Shown one piece after another: positions 42,955 to 52,481 of a stretch of 64,000 nucleotides of DNA. This DNA is from Flavobacterium sp. JAD_PAG50586_2. Lineage in GTDB: Bacteria; Bacteroidota; Bacteroidia; Flavobacteriales; Flavobacteriaceae. Positions within the stretch are counted from its first letter, which is position 1. Every line of letters begins with the position of its first letter. The stretch covers positions 2,294,001 through 2,358,000 of the forward strand of contig CP096136.1 in the NCBI GenBank assembly GCA_023213215.1, written 5' to 3'. A model generated the notes under the pieces. The model worked only from the letters and a program-made list of their open reading frames with translations, was not told the DNA's origin and did no database searches. Position numbers and translations under genes: made by a program.

Positions 42955-43946
42955 CTATTGTAAATTGTTTTTCTTTTGAAGTCTCATGCTTCTTCCTTTT
43001 TGAATTTTTTGTTTTCCCTGAAAAACTGTGGTACCGTCGGGATCAGTTATGGTATAAACTGTTCCTGCTTTAACGATTGTATATTCAATCAAGGCATTTC
43101 CGTTTCCGTCATCTAAACCTCCGTCCTGCATTGGGAACAAAGTAGAAAGATCATAGGTTTCGTTGAATGCCGTTCCTGGTTTGATGAAAGTTAAACGGGC
43201 AGGAATATTTATGTTTTCAGTATACCCGGCTGTAGTCCATAAACTTGCATCCAGATAATAAGTTCCGTCAGGTAAGGTTGCTGTCTCTAAAATTATTCCT
43301 TCGGGACAATTTGAATAACTGGTATCAAGTAAATCGAAATTAGAATCATACAGTTCCAAATCCATATCTAAAGTACAGTTGTCTACAATCTCCGTTCCGG
43401 ATGTGAAAGTTCCGCTCCAATCCAACCTAATGTTTAAGTCATCTGAAACCGCGTTTTGAATGGTGATGTCATAAACCAAATCGGTAACAGTTCCAAGTAG
43501 AGTTCTGTTGGAAATAACCTGAAGTTTCAGATGTTCAGCACCTTCACTGATGTCGTCAAAAATAGTGGTAATATTTACGCTGTATTCTGTTGTGTAAGCA
43601 GGGATTTCAAAGATGTAGCCAACTGGCCCACCATTTTCCTCTATCGCAACACACTCTGGATCGTTGCTTCTGCATCCTGGAATTACGTAGTCATCCTGAT
43701 CGGTAGCGTCGCTTTCCTCCAACATTACCAACCGGTATTGTATTGGTTTGTTTATGGCTTTACTTAGCTTAAAGTTTAGCACAGCATCTGTTCCTTCGGT
43801 TACCGTTATTGAAGTTGATCCGTCCGCAGTTAATTCAGGTTTTTCTTTTTTCCTAAATCTTCTACATCCTCATTACAGGCAATAAAAAGTCCACCAAAAG
43901 ATAGTAATGCCAGAATAAAATATTTATAATTTGATATTTTTTTCAT
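42955..43946 (-). CDS. SusCD-associated lipoprotein with Calx-beta-like domain, frameshifted
   Basis: About 330 residues after one repair: the five-T run at 43840-43844 should be six, which joins EDLGKKKKPELTADGSTSIT to the main frame. The start MKKISNYKYFILALLSFGGL continues to a lipobox Cys (FIAC). The N-terminal half has a Calx-beta-like pattern (EGTDAVLNFKLSKAINKPIQ, TTIFDDISEGAEHLKLQVIS). The C-terminal part is another beta-sandwich (LDWSGTFTSGTEIVDNC). It is the last gene of the SusC-SusD locus and is probably an outer-membrane surface lipoprotein that binds the imported ligand. Confidence 0.7.
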
Positions 43947-43956
43947 GTCTTTTTTT

Positions 43957-44814
43957 TTAAAGTTTTGTATATACTGCTTTGTAATATCTACGGGCAACTC
44001 CAGCGGCGAATCCTCTGATAGAATAGTTTATGGTAAAGGAAACTACTTCGCCGGTAACCGGATCAAGAATAACAGAGCCAGCATTTTCATCACCTTCAAC
44101 CAGGTTGATGTAATAATCACCTAAATTTTGTACGTCAACCTGAATAGACTGGCAGACATCTTTAAAAATAAAGCCATTCCTTGGAGCTCCGTCATCGGTT
44201 AAATCGAAATAAGGACCAGTTGTTGATGTCTCATAAACCCCTAATGCCAATTCAGTAATTACCTCATTTGGGAAAGTATAAACTTCAGCATTATCCTCTC
44301 TGGTTACTTCTAACGAATAAGTTCCTTCAAGGTCTGATGCACATTTTGCAATAGTAATGGTTATTGCTTTTTTGTCATCAGCAACAACAGTATCTTCTGA
44401 ACCTGGTGTTCCCAGATTGATAACAATTGTCTTTGGAACGTTTCCTGGTAAGGCAGCTGGATTGATTGTAAACGGAAGCTGGACAAAACTGTCACCTGCT
44501 TTAATTGTTACGTTGCCACCTGTAGCATCGATAGTATAATCAGTTCCCTGAATAGCCGTACTGGAAGGATCAACAGAAAAAGGAATGGTTATATCCTGAT
44601 CTGAAGTTGTTCCATTGCTGCCTCCAACCAAATCAATCGGCTCACTTACGTGCACAGGATCAAGATCATCATCGGTGTAAATATAGGATGGCTGCGAATT
44701 TTTAAACCCAACAATATAATCGCCCTGGCTAAAGTTTTCAACATCATCCTTAACACAGGATATTGCAATTACACAGGCAAGTATTGCAAATGTTATTATT
44801 TTAAAGTTTTTCAT
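43957..44814 (-). CDS. SusCD-associated lipoprotein with DUF1735/Calx-beta-like domain
   Basis: A 285-residue lipoprotein from the ATG at 44814 (MKNFKIITFAILACVIAISC, acylated Cys at 20). The mature N-terminal domain (DYIVGFKNSQPSYIYTDDDL, TAIQGTDYTIDATGGNVTIK, KTIVINLGTPGSEDTVVADD) has the repeated beta pattern and Ala/Gly-Thr-Asp-Tyr signature of Calx-beta/DUF1735-type domains often found beside SusCD pairs. The C-terminal domain starts near CASDLEGTYSLEVTREDN. It lies between susD and a second lipoprotein, 10-11 bp from each, so it is co-transcribed. Surface location and substrate binding are inferred. Confidence 0.75.
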   Translation of the reverse strand: MKNFKIITFAILACVIAISCVKDDVENFSQGDYIVGFKNSQPSYIYTDDDLDPVHVSEPIDLVGGSNGTTSDQDITIPFSVDPSSTAIQGTDYTIDATGGNVTIKAGDSFVQLPFTINPAALPGNVPKTIVINLGTPGSEDTVVADDKKAITITIAKCASDLEGTYSLEVTREDNAEVYTFPNEVITELALGVYETSTTGPYFDLTDDGAPRNGFIFKDVCQSIQVDVQNLGDYYINLVEGDENAGSVILDPVTGEVVSFTINYSIRGFAAGVARRYYKAVYTKL

Positions 44815-44825
44815 ATTTCTTTTTA

Positions 44826-46358
44826 TTATTCGTTCCAAAATATTTTACTGGTAAAAGCTTCGGCCTCAGTTTGTGGCGGAACATTGGCAGTGTTTCCGGC
44901 AATTTCTGAGCTTGGGTACAACAAACGAATTGGTCTGGAAGTGCCAGGAGCAACTGTTGAAAGTGGTACATGCGCAGGGAAACCGGTTCTTGTTCTTTCA
45001 ATCCAGGATTCTCCACCATTGATTCCGTTTAAGGCAATCCATTTTTGATTAATGATGGCTTCTATTTTATTGGCAGATCCATTCCAGCCTACTAAATTAA
45101 TAGATTGACTGTAATAAGTGCTGGCATCAGAAGCAGTAAGGCCTAACAATTTAAATGACTCTGTTATGGCGCTTTCATACAAGCCTTGTGCTGAACCCGT
45201 TAAAAATCCTCTCTGAACCGCTTCTGCCTGAAGTAACAGACTTTCTGCAGCCGTGAATACTAATCCGTCCTGAGAGGAATCCATAAGTAATCCAGGGCCA
45301 ACGTGAGATACAGGATAATTGGTAGAAGTATCTAATACATCTCCCTGTTGGTGACCGTTGTATAGTATTGCTCCGCTTGATGTTTGAGAATAAATTCTAC
45401 CTATTCTTAGGTCATTAGTAGCAGACAAATAATTAATTGTGTACTTAGTTGCCGCAGTTGATGAATAATTGTTTTTAGTTTCATCGTTTGTGTTTAGAAA
45501 CAGCGACGCAAATCCATTTTGCTGATTAACATTTGTACTATATCCAGGATTGATAGTCACATTGTCATTTGGACCTAAAAATTCAGCTCCGCTACTTTGC
45601 AATTCAGCCATTTCAGCGGCAACATAGGTTGCGGAAGCGGCTCGGTTTGATTCTCTTAACAGTAATCTAAGTTTTAAGGTATTGGCAAATTTTTTCCACA
45701 TAGCCATGTCGCCATGAAGCATAACATCGTTATCTCCAGGGTTGAATGTTCCTGCCGGAGCATTATCTATTAAATCAATGGCCTGTTCAACTTGTACTAC
45801 TAAATCTCTGTAAATAGTCTGTGCATCGTCATACTTTGGAGTCAGGTTTAATCCTCTTTTATGTGCTTCAGAATAAGGAATATCGCCATACAAATCTACC
45901 AAGTACTGGAAATAGAACGACTTCATTATTTTAGCAATTGCCTTATAATTGTCATATCCAGGTTTTGTAGTGTTTTGGATAAAGGTGTAGTTTGAAGTCC
46001 TGAGGAAAAGGATTTCAAAAATACCTGAATAAAAATCAGAAGTTACATTATAAGTATGTTCATTAAAATAGTAACTTGAGTTGGATGCTCCAACATCCCT
46101 GGTCCAGTTGTTCATCATTAAATTTCCTAGCTGATTCATATTGTCCTGAGTAATCGCTGGGAAATCAGGAACAGAACTTCCGGCTAAAACATTGTATGTA
46201 TATACTTGTGTTGCTGCTAAAACAATTTCAGGATTAACAGTTTCTGATGAAGGGTCGTTCGGACTAGTATTTACATCAAGGAAATCATCACAAGACTGCA
46301 ATGATGTAAAGATTAAAAAGCCGCACAATATTTTTATATATCTATTTTTCATTTTCAT
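44826..46358 (-). CDS. SusD/RagB-family outer-membrane lipoprotein
   Basis: A 510-residue SusD_2-type lipoprotein (MKMKNRYIKILCGFLIFTSL, acylated Cys in QSCDDFLDVNTSPNDP). The CDDFLDVNTSPNDPSSETV start is diagnostic. TPR-like helices follow: FYFQYLVDLYGDIPYSEAHK and MAMWKKFANTLKLRLLLRES, with the C-terminal QKWIALNGINGGESWIERTR. It acts as the lid over the SusC channel on the outer-membrane surface and presents substrate. SusD_2 members are found with both glycan and peptide substrates. It starts 5 bp after the SusC stop. Confidence 0.92.
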   Translation of the reverse strand: MKMKNRYIKILCGFLIFTSLQSCDDFLDVNTSPNDPSSETVNPEIVLAATQVYTYNVLAGSSVPDFPAITQDNMNQLGNLMMNNWTRDVGASNSSYYFNEHTYNVTSDFYSGIFEILFLRTSNYTFIQNTTKPGYDNYKAIAKIMKSFYFQYLVDLYGDIPYSEAHKRGLNLTPKYDDAQTIYRDLVVQVEQAIDLIDNAPAGTFNPGDNDVMLHGDMAMWKKFANTLKLRLLLRESNRAASATYVAAEMAELQSSGAEFLGPNDNVTINPGYSTNVNQQNGFASLFLNTNDETKNNYSSTAATKYTINYLSATNDLRIGRIYSQTSSGAILYNGHQQGDVLDTSTNYPVSHVGPGLLMDSSQDGLVFTAAESLLLQAEAVQRGFLTGSAQGLYESAITESFKLLGLTASDASTYYSQSINLVGWNGSANKIEAIINQKWIALNGINGGESWIERTRTGFPAHVPLSTVAPGTSRPIRLLYPSSEIAGNTANVPPQTEAEAFTSKIFWNE

Positions 46359-46363
46359 TTTTT

Positions 46364-49300
46364 TTAAAAAGTTACATTGATGTTGAAACCATACGTTCTT
46401 GTTGGCGGAGCTTGTGCGCCTGTGCTTAAACCAACATTGTTTCCTGTTGTGAAAGAAAACTCAGGATCAGTATAATTTCTGTTTGATTTTGGTAAAATCA
46501 TAAATACATTCCTTGCATTGAATCCGATGGATAATCCTTCTATTTTAAGGCTTTCCAGTATTTTTTGAGAGAATGAGTACGAAAGGGCGATCTCCCTACA
46601 TTTGAATGCAGTGGCATCTAAAACAAAATTCTCATCAATTTCCCTATAGATTCCCGTAAAATAATCCTGATTACCAGATGTAGTCACACTAGTATTCTGA
46701 TTGTAAACGCCAGGAGAAGTTTCGATTACAGAGTTAGGGAAGATAAATGGCTCTCTTCCGTTTTGTGCCGTTACAATATCCGAACCGTTTTGAATTAAAC
46801 CCTCTTTAACTCCAGCATAAAATTTGTGGCCGGTTCTGTAGTCAAAAACTCCCGTAAGTTTTAAATTTTTGTATCGGATGTTAGTTGTAAAGCCTAAGAT
46901 GTAATCAGGTGTAGTTTTACCCAATTTTACATTGGTAGCTTTTAACGGATCTCCAGTAGCGGCATCAATAATTACACTCCCATTTTCATCTCTCTGATAA
47001 CCTGTTCCGACAAGCATTGGGAATTGTTCTCCTTTGATGGCGGCAATTCCTGCGGTTCCAATATAATCGCCAACGGCAATCTGATCTGATTGTGAAGTTA
47101 CTGCTTTTACTTCTGTTTTTGGAGCGCTGTAGCCGAATCTCATATCCCATGTGAAATCATTGGTTTTTACAGGGGTTAAACCTAAATCCAACTCAAGACC
47201 CTGAGAAACTGTTTCACCAACATTAATTGTCGCGAAACTTACACCAGATGTTGTTGATGGAGATATTTTAATGATTTGATCGGTATTGTTGGAATAATAA
47301 TAACTTGCATCAAAAGTGATTCGCTTTTTAAAGAATTCTAAATTCATATTGAACTCTCTTGAAATGTTAGTTTCAGGGACTAAGTTAGGATTAGTTATAT
47401 CAGTATTTTGTACAAAACTATTAATTGTGTATGGAAAACCTGCTGAAGTTGCACTGACAAACGTATCATTATTATCATAAGGATTAATCACTTCATTTCC
47501 CACTTTAACATAACTTGCAGAGATTTTGGCAAATGTTAAGGTTTTTCCACCAAAACCAGGGAATGCTCTGGTTGGGATAAAAGATACACCGACACTAGGA
47601 TAGAAGAAATCATCTTTTATCACTGAAGCATGTTCCACTCTTGCAGTTGCGTTTAAGAACAAATAATCTTTATATGCAAAATCAAAATTACCGAAGTAAG
47701 AGTAGCTTCTTTCTCTTGATTTAAAATCTGCTGGCGTAGCATTTCCTGTAATATTTGAAATGTTGTATAATCCGGGAATTACCAATTTTTCACCTTTTAC
47801 TGATAATGAATTGATTTCCTGATTAGTAACGTTGTTACCCACGTTGGCTTTAAATGAAATGTCTTTGGTTAAATCAAAATCAAAGTTCAAAAGCAAATCA
47901 CTATATATGATTCGTGTATTTGTGTTTCCAACTTCATAGGATGAAGGATAATCAAATGGTGAATCCCAATGAACCACTGTAGTCTTATATCCGTTGAAGA
48001 ATTCTACACGGTTGAATGAAGTGCTTCTGTAGCTAGATCTATATGTCACATTGAAATGTTTGTTGAATTCATAATTCAATTCTCCAACACCTTCAAAAGT
48101 CTGTCCTTTGTTGCTGATTCTTTCGTTTTTAAGCCTCCAGTAAGGACTCAATTCCCAATACGTCCAGTGATTGTCCTGGTTTCCATCGCTGAAAAGCTCT
48201 ACAGGAACGTTAACGGGAACCTGAGTAAGCGCGTTGTAAATTGATCCTTCTATGCCACCTGCCGTACTTTGATTGCTGGTAGTGTAGGTCGCATTGGCAT
48301 TGAAACTCCATTTTCCTGCAGTTTTCCCGGCACTTATGTAGAAGTTGTTTTTTGTAAATGTATCATCTGGAATAATACCATCCGTTTTTTGATTTCCTAA
48401 AGTGAAATTAAGATAACTGTTTGCATCTCCGGTAGAGATTGCCACAGAGTTTAAAATTGTATTTCCCCTGTTAAAGAATGGTTTGTAATTATCCTTGATG
48501 AAGGAATAAGGAAGCAGCATTTCCTGTAAACCTGTAGGCTGTAATGAACCGTCAAGTTCAGCTCCCCAGTTAGTGTTTTCGGTAAAGTCCTGTGCTCCTT
48601 GGTATCCTTGTCCGAATCGACTTTGAAGTTTTGGGAACATGGACGCTTCTTCTACTGTAAATGTCGTATTTAAGGCAATTCTGAATTTATCAGTGTCTTT
48701 CGTTCCTTTTTTTGTAGTAACAATGATCACCCCATTAGAACCTCTGGAGCCATAAAGAGCCCCTCCATTTGCACCTTTAATAACATTGACAGATTCTATA
48801 ACTTCCGGGTTCAGTTCGGCAAAAGCACCGGCAGTAGAAATTACACCATTGATAACAATCAAAGCTTCATTGCCTCCTGTAATCGATCTGAAACCACGAA
48901 GCTGTATCCTCGTTTCTGGATTTACACCATTGTTGATGGTGTTTATTTGTAGGCCTGAAACTTTTCCAACCAATCCGACAGCTGCGTTTACTGCTTTTGC
49001 CTGATTTAATTCTTCTGATTTTACCAGTTGGGTTGCTGTTGTAATTTCATCGGGTTTTCTTTTAATACCCAAAGCCGTGACCACAACTCCTTCGAGCTCT
49101 ATGGCATCGTCCTGCATTTTTACGGCAAGGGTTGTTGATGCCGCTGTTACTTCCTGAGTCTTCATCCCCACGAAATTAAAGACAAGCGTTTGAGTTGGTA
49201 ATGCCTTGATGGAGAATTTACCATCAAAATCGGTTTGAGTACCTGTGCTAGTTCCTTTAACTAATACATTCACTCCTGGAAGTGGAAGGTTAGTATTGTC

Positions 49301-49396
49301 GGTAACAACACCTGATACCACCCTGTCTTGTGCAAAAGAAATTTGCACCAATAACGCTATGAATAGCGTTAGGAATCCATTTAACTTTGTTTTCAT
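46364..49396 (-). CDS. SusC/RagA-family TonB-linked outer-membrane transporter
   Basis: A 1010-residue protein with signal peptide MKTKLNGFLTLFIALLVQIS, then a carboxypeptidase-regulatory-like domain (VVSGVVTDNTNLPLPGVNVL, about residues 25-105), a TonB-box-like EGVVVTALGIKR, a plug (SGLQINTINNGVNPETRIQL, ALYGSRGSNGVIIVTTKKGT) and a 22-strand barrel ending GFNINVTF. Together with SusD it imports an oligomer across the outer membrane using TonB energy. No glycoside hydrolase, peptidase or anti-sigma gene is adjacent, so the substrate cannot be assigned. Confidence 0.95.
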   Translation of the reverse strand: MKTKLNGFLTLFIALLVQISFAQDRVVSGVVTDNTNLPLPGVNVLVKGTSTGTQTDFDGKFSIKALPTQTLVFNFVGMKTQEVTAASTTLAVKMQDDAIELEGVVVTALGIKRKPDEITTATQLVKSEELNQAKAVNAAVGLVGKVSGLQINTINNGVNPETRIQLRGFRSITGGNEALIVINGVISTAGAFAELNPEVIESVNVIKGANGGALYGSRGSNGVIIVTTKKGTKDTDKFRIALNTTFTVEEASMFPKLQSRFGQGYQGAQDFTENTNWGAELDGSLQPTGLQEMLLPYSFIKDNYKPFFNRGNTILNSVAISTGDANSYLNFTLGNQKTDGIIPDDTFTKNNFYISAGKTAGKWSFNANATYTTSNQSTAGGIEGSIYNALTQVPVNVPVELFSDGNQDNHWTYWELSPYWRLKNERISNKGQTFEGVGELNYEFNKHFNVTYRSSYRSTSFNRVEFFNGYKTTVVHWDSPFDYPSSYEVGNTNTRIIYSDLLLNFDFDLTKDISFKANVGNNVTNQEINSLSVKGEKLVIPGLYNISNITGNATPADFKSRERSYSYFGNFDFAYKDYLFLNATARVEHASVIKDDFFYPSVGVSFIPTRAFPGFGGKTLTFAKISASYVKVGNEVINPYDNNDTFVSATSAGFPYTINSFVQNTDITNPNLVPETNISREFNMNLEFFKKRITFDASYYYSNNTDQIIKISPSTTSGVSFATINVGETVSQGLELDLGLTPVKTNDFTWDMRFGYSAPKTEVKAVTSQSDQIAVGDYIGTAGIAAIKGEQFPMLVGTGYQRDENGSVIIDAATGDPLKATNVKLGKTTPDYILGFTTNIRYKNLKLTGVFDYRTGHKFYAGVKEGLIQNGSDIVTAQNGREPFIFPNSVIETSPGVYNQNTSVTTSGNQDYFTGIYREIDENFVLDATAFKCREIALSYSFSQKILESLKIEGLSIGFNARNVFMILPKSNRNYTDPEFSFTTGNNVGLSTGAQAPPTRTYGFNINVTF

Positions 49397-49607
49397 TATT
49401 TAATTTGGTTATAATTAGTGTTTCAAAATTCCAGAAAATTTATCAGAAATCCTAATGAATTGTTAAAAATACACTGTTAAAGCTACCGAAATATGGGAAA
49501 TATATAAGATAATTCAAAAATTGTGTAAAATCGCCTTAAAATCAGTAATATAGAATCGATGAACTACATGTTTTATTAACAAATGAGTTCATTGTTATTT
49601 CTGGTTA

Positions 49608-51275
49608 TTAAAAATTTGCCTTAAAACTAATATGTACAATAGAATTGGAAAGTTTTATCGCTTGCTCATTTGTGCTGCCGTTGGCATAAACGATATTGAA
49701 AAGTCCGTTTTTGGACAGTAGGCCAAATCCAAAACCTAATCCCAAAAGATTTTGATCGCTGTTGGAGGTTTTGTCCTGAATATGCCCATAATCAATAATT
49801 GAATGGACATACAAACCTGGGGAAAGAACATATCTGTATTCGGTTAGTATAGAGCCAAACAAGTTTCCCTGAAGGCTGTTTTCGTTAAATCTCCTAATGG
49901 AATTTATACCTCCAAACCGCTGTAATTCGTTAACGATATAATTACCACTTTGCAGATAGAAATTCTGTGATTTGATGTTTACAATGTTTTTATCGTTCAG
50001 GTAGAGATTGTGTTTTATAAAAAGACTTCCAAAAAACTGATTGTCTGAAATGAGTTTGGAATCCCGCTTTCCGGTTCCGATCTTCAAATCGAAGCGGGTT
50101 TTCTCAGGAAATAGGAAATCATCGTTTTTGAAATCAATAAATTCCAAAGACGTTGTTAGGAACGAATTATCAAAATCGCTCAGACTGGAAGTGTTGGCAT
50201 TTTGGATATCGCTTGATTCGGTGGATTGGTAACCCAAATACAAACGCGTGTTGTAATTAAAGTAATAGCCTAAATCTATGGCGGTTTTTGTATTCTGAAA
50301 AGTACTGTCCTGTTTAAAGATGTTCAATTCGGCCTTTAATCCTAATGGGCTTTTGAAAATATAAGGAAGTTCCATGCCCAGATTGAATGTTTTCTGGTCC
50401 TGACCATCACTCTTCCAATACAGGGAAAGTTTTTCGCCCGAATTCAGGATGTTGTTCAAAACCAAATCCAGATAACCGCTGAAAATCACTTTCTCGTTTT
50501 CGTCGTTTGTAAAACCAATATATCCGTCAAAAGTATTGGGTTTTGTTTTTTCCAGATAAACGTAAATCTTTGTCGAATCTTTTGTGAAAAGAATTTCGGG
50601 ATACTTACTTTGTTTAACAAACCGGAATTTTTCAAAATCATTATAAAGCCTGTCTAAATTTTTTTGATTGAAGACTTTGTTTCTGTACAAACGAACGATG
50701 TTTTTTTTATGTCCAACCGGAAATTTATCATAGCCGTTAATGACAATATCATTTACCTGTCTTTTGATTTCGGTGGCTATCGATAAATCTGCTTTTAGGA
50801 AATCCTTAGAGGGTGCAATATTGACAAGCTTGACTTTTGCCATGGAGAATCCATTGGTCTCCAGTTTTTTCAAAGTAGTGTTTAGGAATGTTTCAATGTC
50901 TTCGTACGGAAGCGTTAAAGTATCGTTTTTGATAATGTAGTTAGGAGCAATATTTTCCTGTGAATTTCTACCTATATATATGCGTGCATAATTTATCTTT
51001 TTTCCAACACGGTATTTGAAATAAAAAGTGGAGTCATTTAGCTTGAAATTTTCTAACGGTTCGCTTTCAGTGTAGCCTCTTTTCATCAGTTTTTCATAAA
51101 AAGAACCATTCTCATCAATAATAGATTTGGTGTTTTTGTGTTTTATAGTATATCCGATACTGTCAATGATTTTTGTTTCCCGGTCGTTTTGTCCAATGAT
51201 TTTCAGCTCAAATTCCTGCGCCGAAGAATTTTCGAAGCTGATAATTAACAAAAAAAGGAAAAAAATCTTTTTCAA
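49608..51275 (-). CDS. Omp85-like outer-membrane protein with POTRA-like region
   Basis: About 555 residues with a signal peptide (KKIFFLFLLIISFENSSAQ). No ATG precedes it; a TTG at 51275 directly before the signal is preferred, although the frame stays open to a TTG at 51305. Residues 30-250 show POTRA-like units (KLETNGFSMAKVKLVNIAPS, VNDIVINGYDKFPVGHKKNI, RLYNDFEKFRFVKQSKYPEI). The C-terminal half is a barrel with alternating pattern and ends ...VHISFKANF, with the terminal Phe typical of outer-membrane proteins. It resembles TamA/BamA-type Omp85 proteins but is shorter than BamA. The client is unknown. Confidence 0.72.
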   Translation of the reverse strand: MKKIFFLFLLIISFENSSAQEFELKIIGQNDRETKIIDSIGYTIKHKNTKSIIDENGSFYEKLMKRGYTESEPLENFKLNDSTFYFKYRVGKKINYARIYIGRNSQENIAPNYIIKNDTLTLPYEDIETFLNTTLKKLETNGFSMAKVKLVNIAPSKDFLKADLSIATEIKRQVNDIVINGYDKFPVGHKKNIVRLYRNKVFNQKNLDRLYNDFEKFRFVKQSKYPEILFTKDSTKIYVYLEKTKPNTFDGYIGFTNDENEKVIFSGYLDLVLNNILNSGEKLSLYWKSDGQDQKTFNLGMELPYIFKSPLGLKAELNIFKQDSTFQNTKTAIDLGYYFNYNTRLYLGYQSTESSDIQNANTSSLSDFDNSFLTTSLEFIDFKNDDFLFPEKTRFDLKIGTGKRDSKLISDNQFFGSLFIKHNLYLNDKNIVNIKSQNFYLQSGNYIVNELQRFGGINSIRRFNENSLQGNLFGSILTEYRYVLSPGLYVHSIIDYGHIQDKTSNSDQNLLGLGFGFGLLSKNGLFNIVYANGSTNEQAIKLSNSIVHISFKANF

Positions 51276-51465
51276 ATGAGTAATGTTTGCTTCAAAATAA
51301 CGCAAAAAATCTGTTTTTATTGTAGTTCATCCCATCTAATAATAATTTGTTTGAAATAGCCATTGGCAGAGCTTCGGTTTTAAAAGGCATTCGCAATTTA
51401 ATGACAATTCTTTATCTCATTAAAACACAAATATTTAATTGATAAAAAAATTAATTAGTTAACAT

Positions 51466-51495
51466 TTGTTTCAATAAAAATAATTACTACATTTG
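51466..51495 (+). promoter_or_regulatory. Promoter of the str operon
   Basis: TTG (51466-51468), a 19-bp spacer and TACATTTG (51488-51495) are an exact match to the Bacteroidota sigma-ABfr consensus TTG-N19-TAnnTTTG. The rpsL ATG lies 54 bp downstream. Confidence 0.8.
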
Positions 51496-51549
51496 CAACC
51501 CCTAAAAAAGCGGGAATTTAATAAATAAAAGAAAAATTAGTATTTAATT

Positions 51550-51933
51550 ATGCCAACAATTCAACAATTAGTAAGAACAGGAAGAACTCAGATCACTAAG
51601 AAGAGTAAATCGGTTGCTTTAGATTCTTGTCCTCAAAGAAGAGGTGTTTGTACGCGTGTTTACACTACTACTCCAAAAAAACCAAACTCTGCAATGCGTA
51701 AAGTAGCGCGTGTACGTTTGACTAATGGAAATGAAGTGAATGCTTACATCCCAGGAGAAGGACACAATCTACAAGAGCACTCGATAGTATTAGTGCGAGG
51801 CGGAAGAGTAAAAGATTTACCAGGAGTTAGATACCACATTGTTCGTGGTGCGCTAGATACTTCAGGTGTAGCAGGAAGAACACAGCGTCGTTCTAAATAC
51901 GGTGCAAAACGTCCAAAAGAAGCAAAAAAGTAA
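51550..51933 (+). CDS. rpsL: 30S ribosomal protein S12
   Basis: 127 residues, the decoding-centre protein. It carries [20 protein letters not shown] and the loop [17 protein letters not shown]; the Lys of TPKKPNS and of [10 protein letters not shown] are the classic streptomycin-resistance positions and are wild-type here. It is the first gene of the str operon, with a consensus promoter 54 bp upstream. Confidence 0.98.
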
Positions 51934-51994
51934 ATCTAAACTAGTTATCTGATTTTATTGCAAAAATGAAAATCAATAACAAAAAAACGAAGAA

Positions 51995-52471
51995 ATGAGA
52001 AAAAGAGCGGCAAAGAAAAGACCACTTTTACCAGATCCTAAATTTAACGATCAGTTAGTAACACGTTTTGTGAACAACCTGATGTGGGATGGTAAGAAAT
52101 CAACAGCTTTCAAAGTATTCTATGATGCAATGGAAATCGTAGAAACAAAGAAAAACAATGATGAAAAATCATCATTAGAAGTATGGAAAGATGCTTTAAC
52201 AAACGTTATGCCTCACGTAGAAGTACGTAGTCGTAGAGTAGGTGGAGCTACATTCCAAATACCGATGCAAATCAGACCGGACAGAAAAATTTCTATGGCC
52301 ATGAAGTGGATGATACTTTATGCTCGTAGAAGAAACGAGAAATCGATGTCAGGCAAATTAGCTTCTGAAATCTTAGCTGCGGCTAAAGAAGAAGGTGCTG
52401 CTGTTAAAAAGAGAATGGATACTCACAAAATGGCAGAAGCAAATAAAGCATTCTCTCACTTTAGATTTTAA
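51995..52471 (+). CDS. rpsG: 30S ribosomal protein S7
   Basis: 158 residues; binds the 3' major domain of 16S rRNA and nucleates head assembly. [20 protein letters not shown] at the start and the [20 protein letters not shown] segment are diagnostic. It lies 61 bp after rpsL and 10 bp before fusA. Confidence 0.98.
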   Translation: MRKRAAKKRPLLPDPKFNDQLVTRFVNNLMWDGKKSTAFKVFYDAMEIVETKKNNDEKSSLEVWKDALTNVMPHVEVRSRRVGGATFQIPMQIRPDRKISMAMKWMILYARRRNEKSMSGKLASEILAAAKEEGAAVKKRMDTHKMAEANKAFSHFRF

Positions 52472-52481
52472 TATTTAAGAA

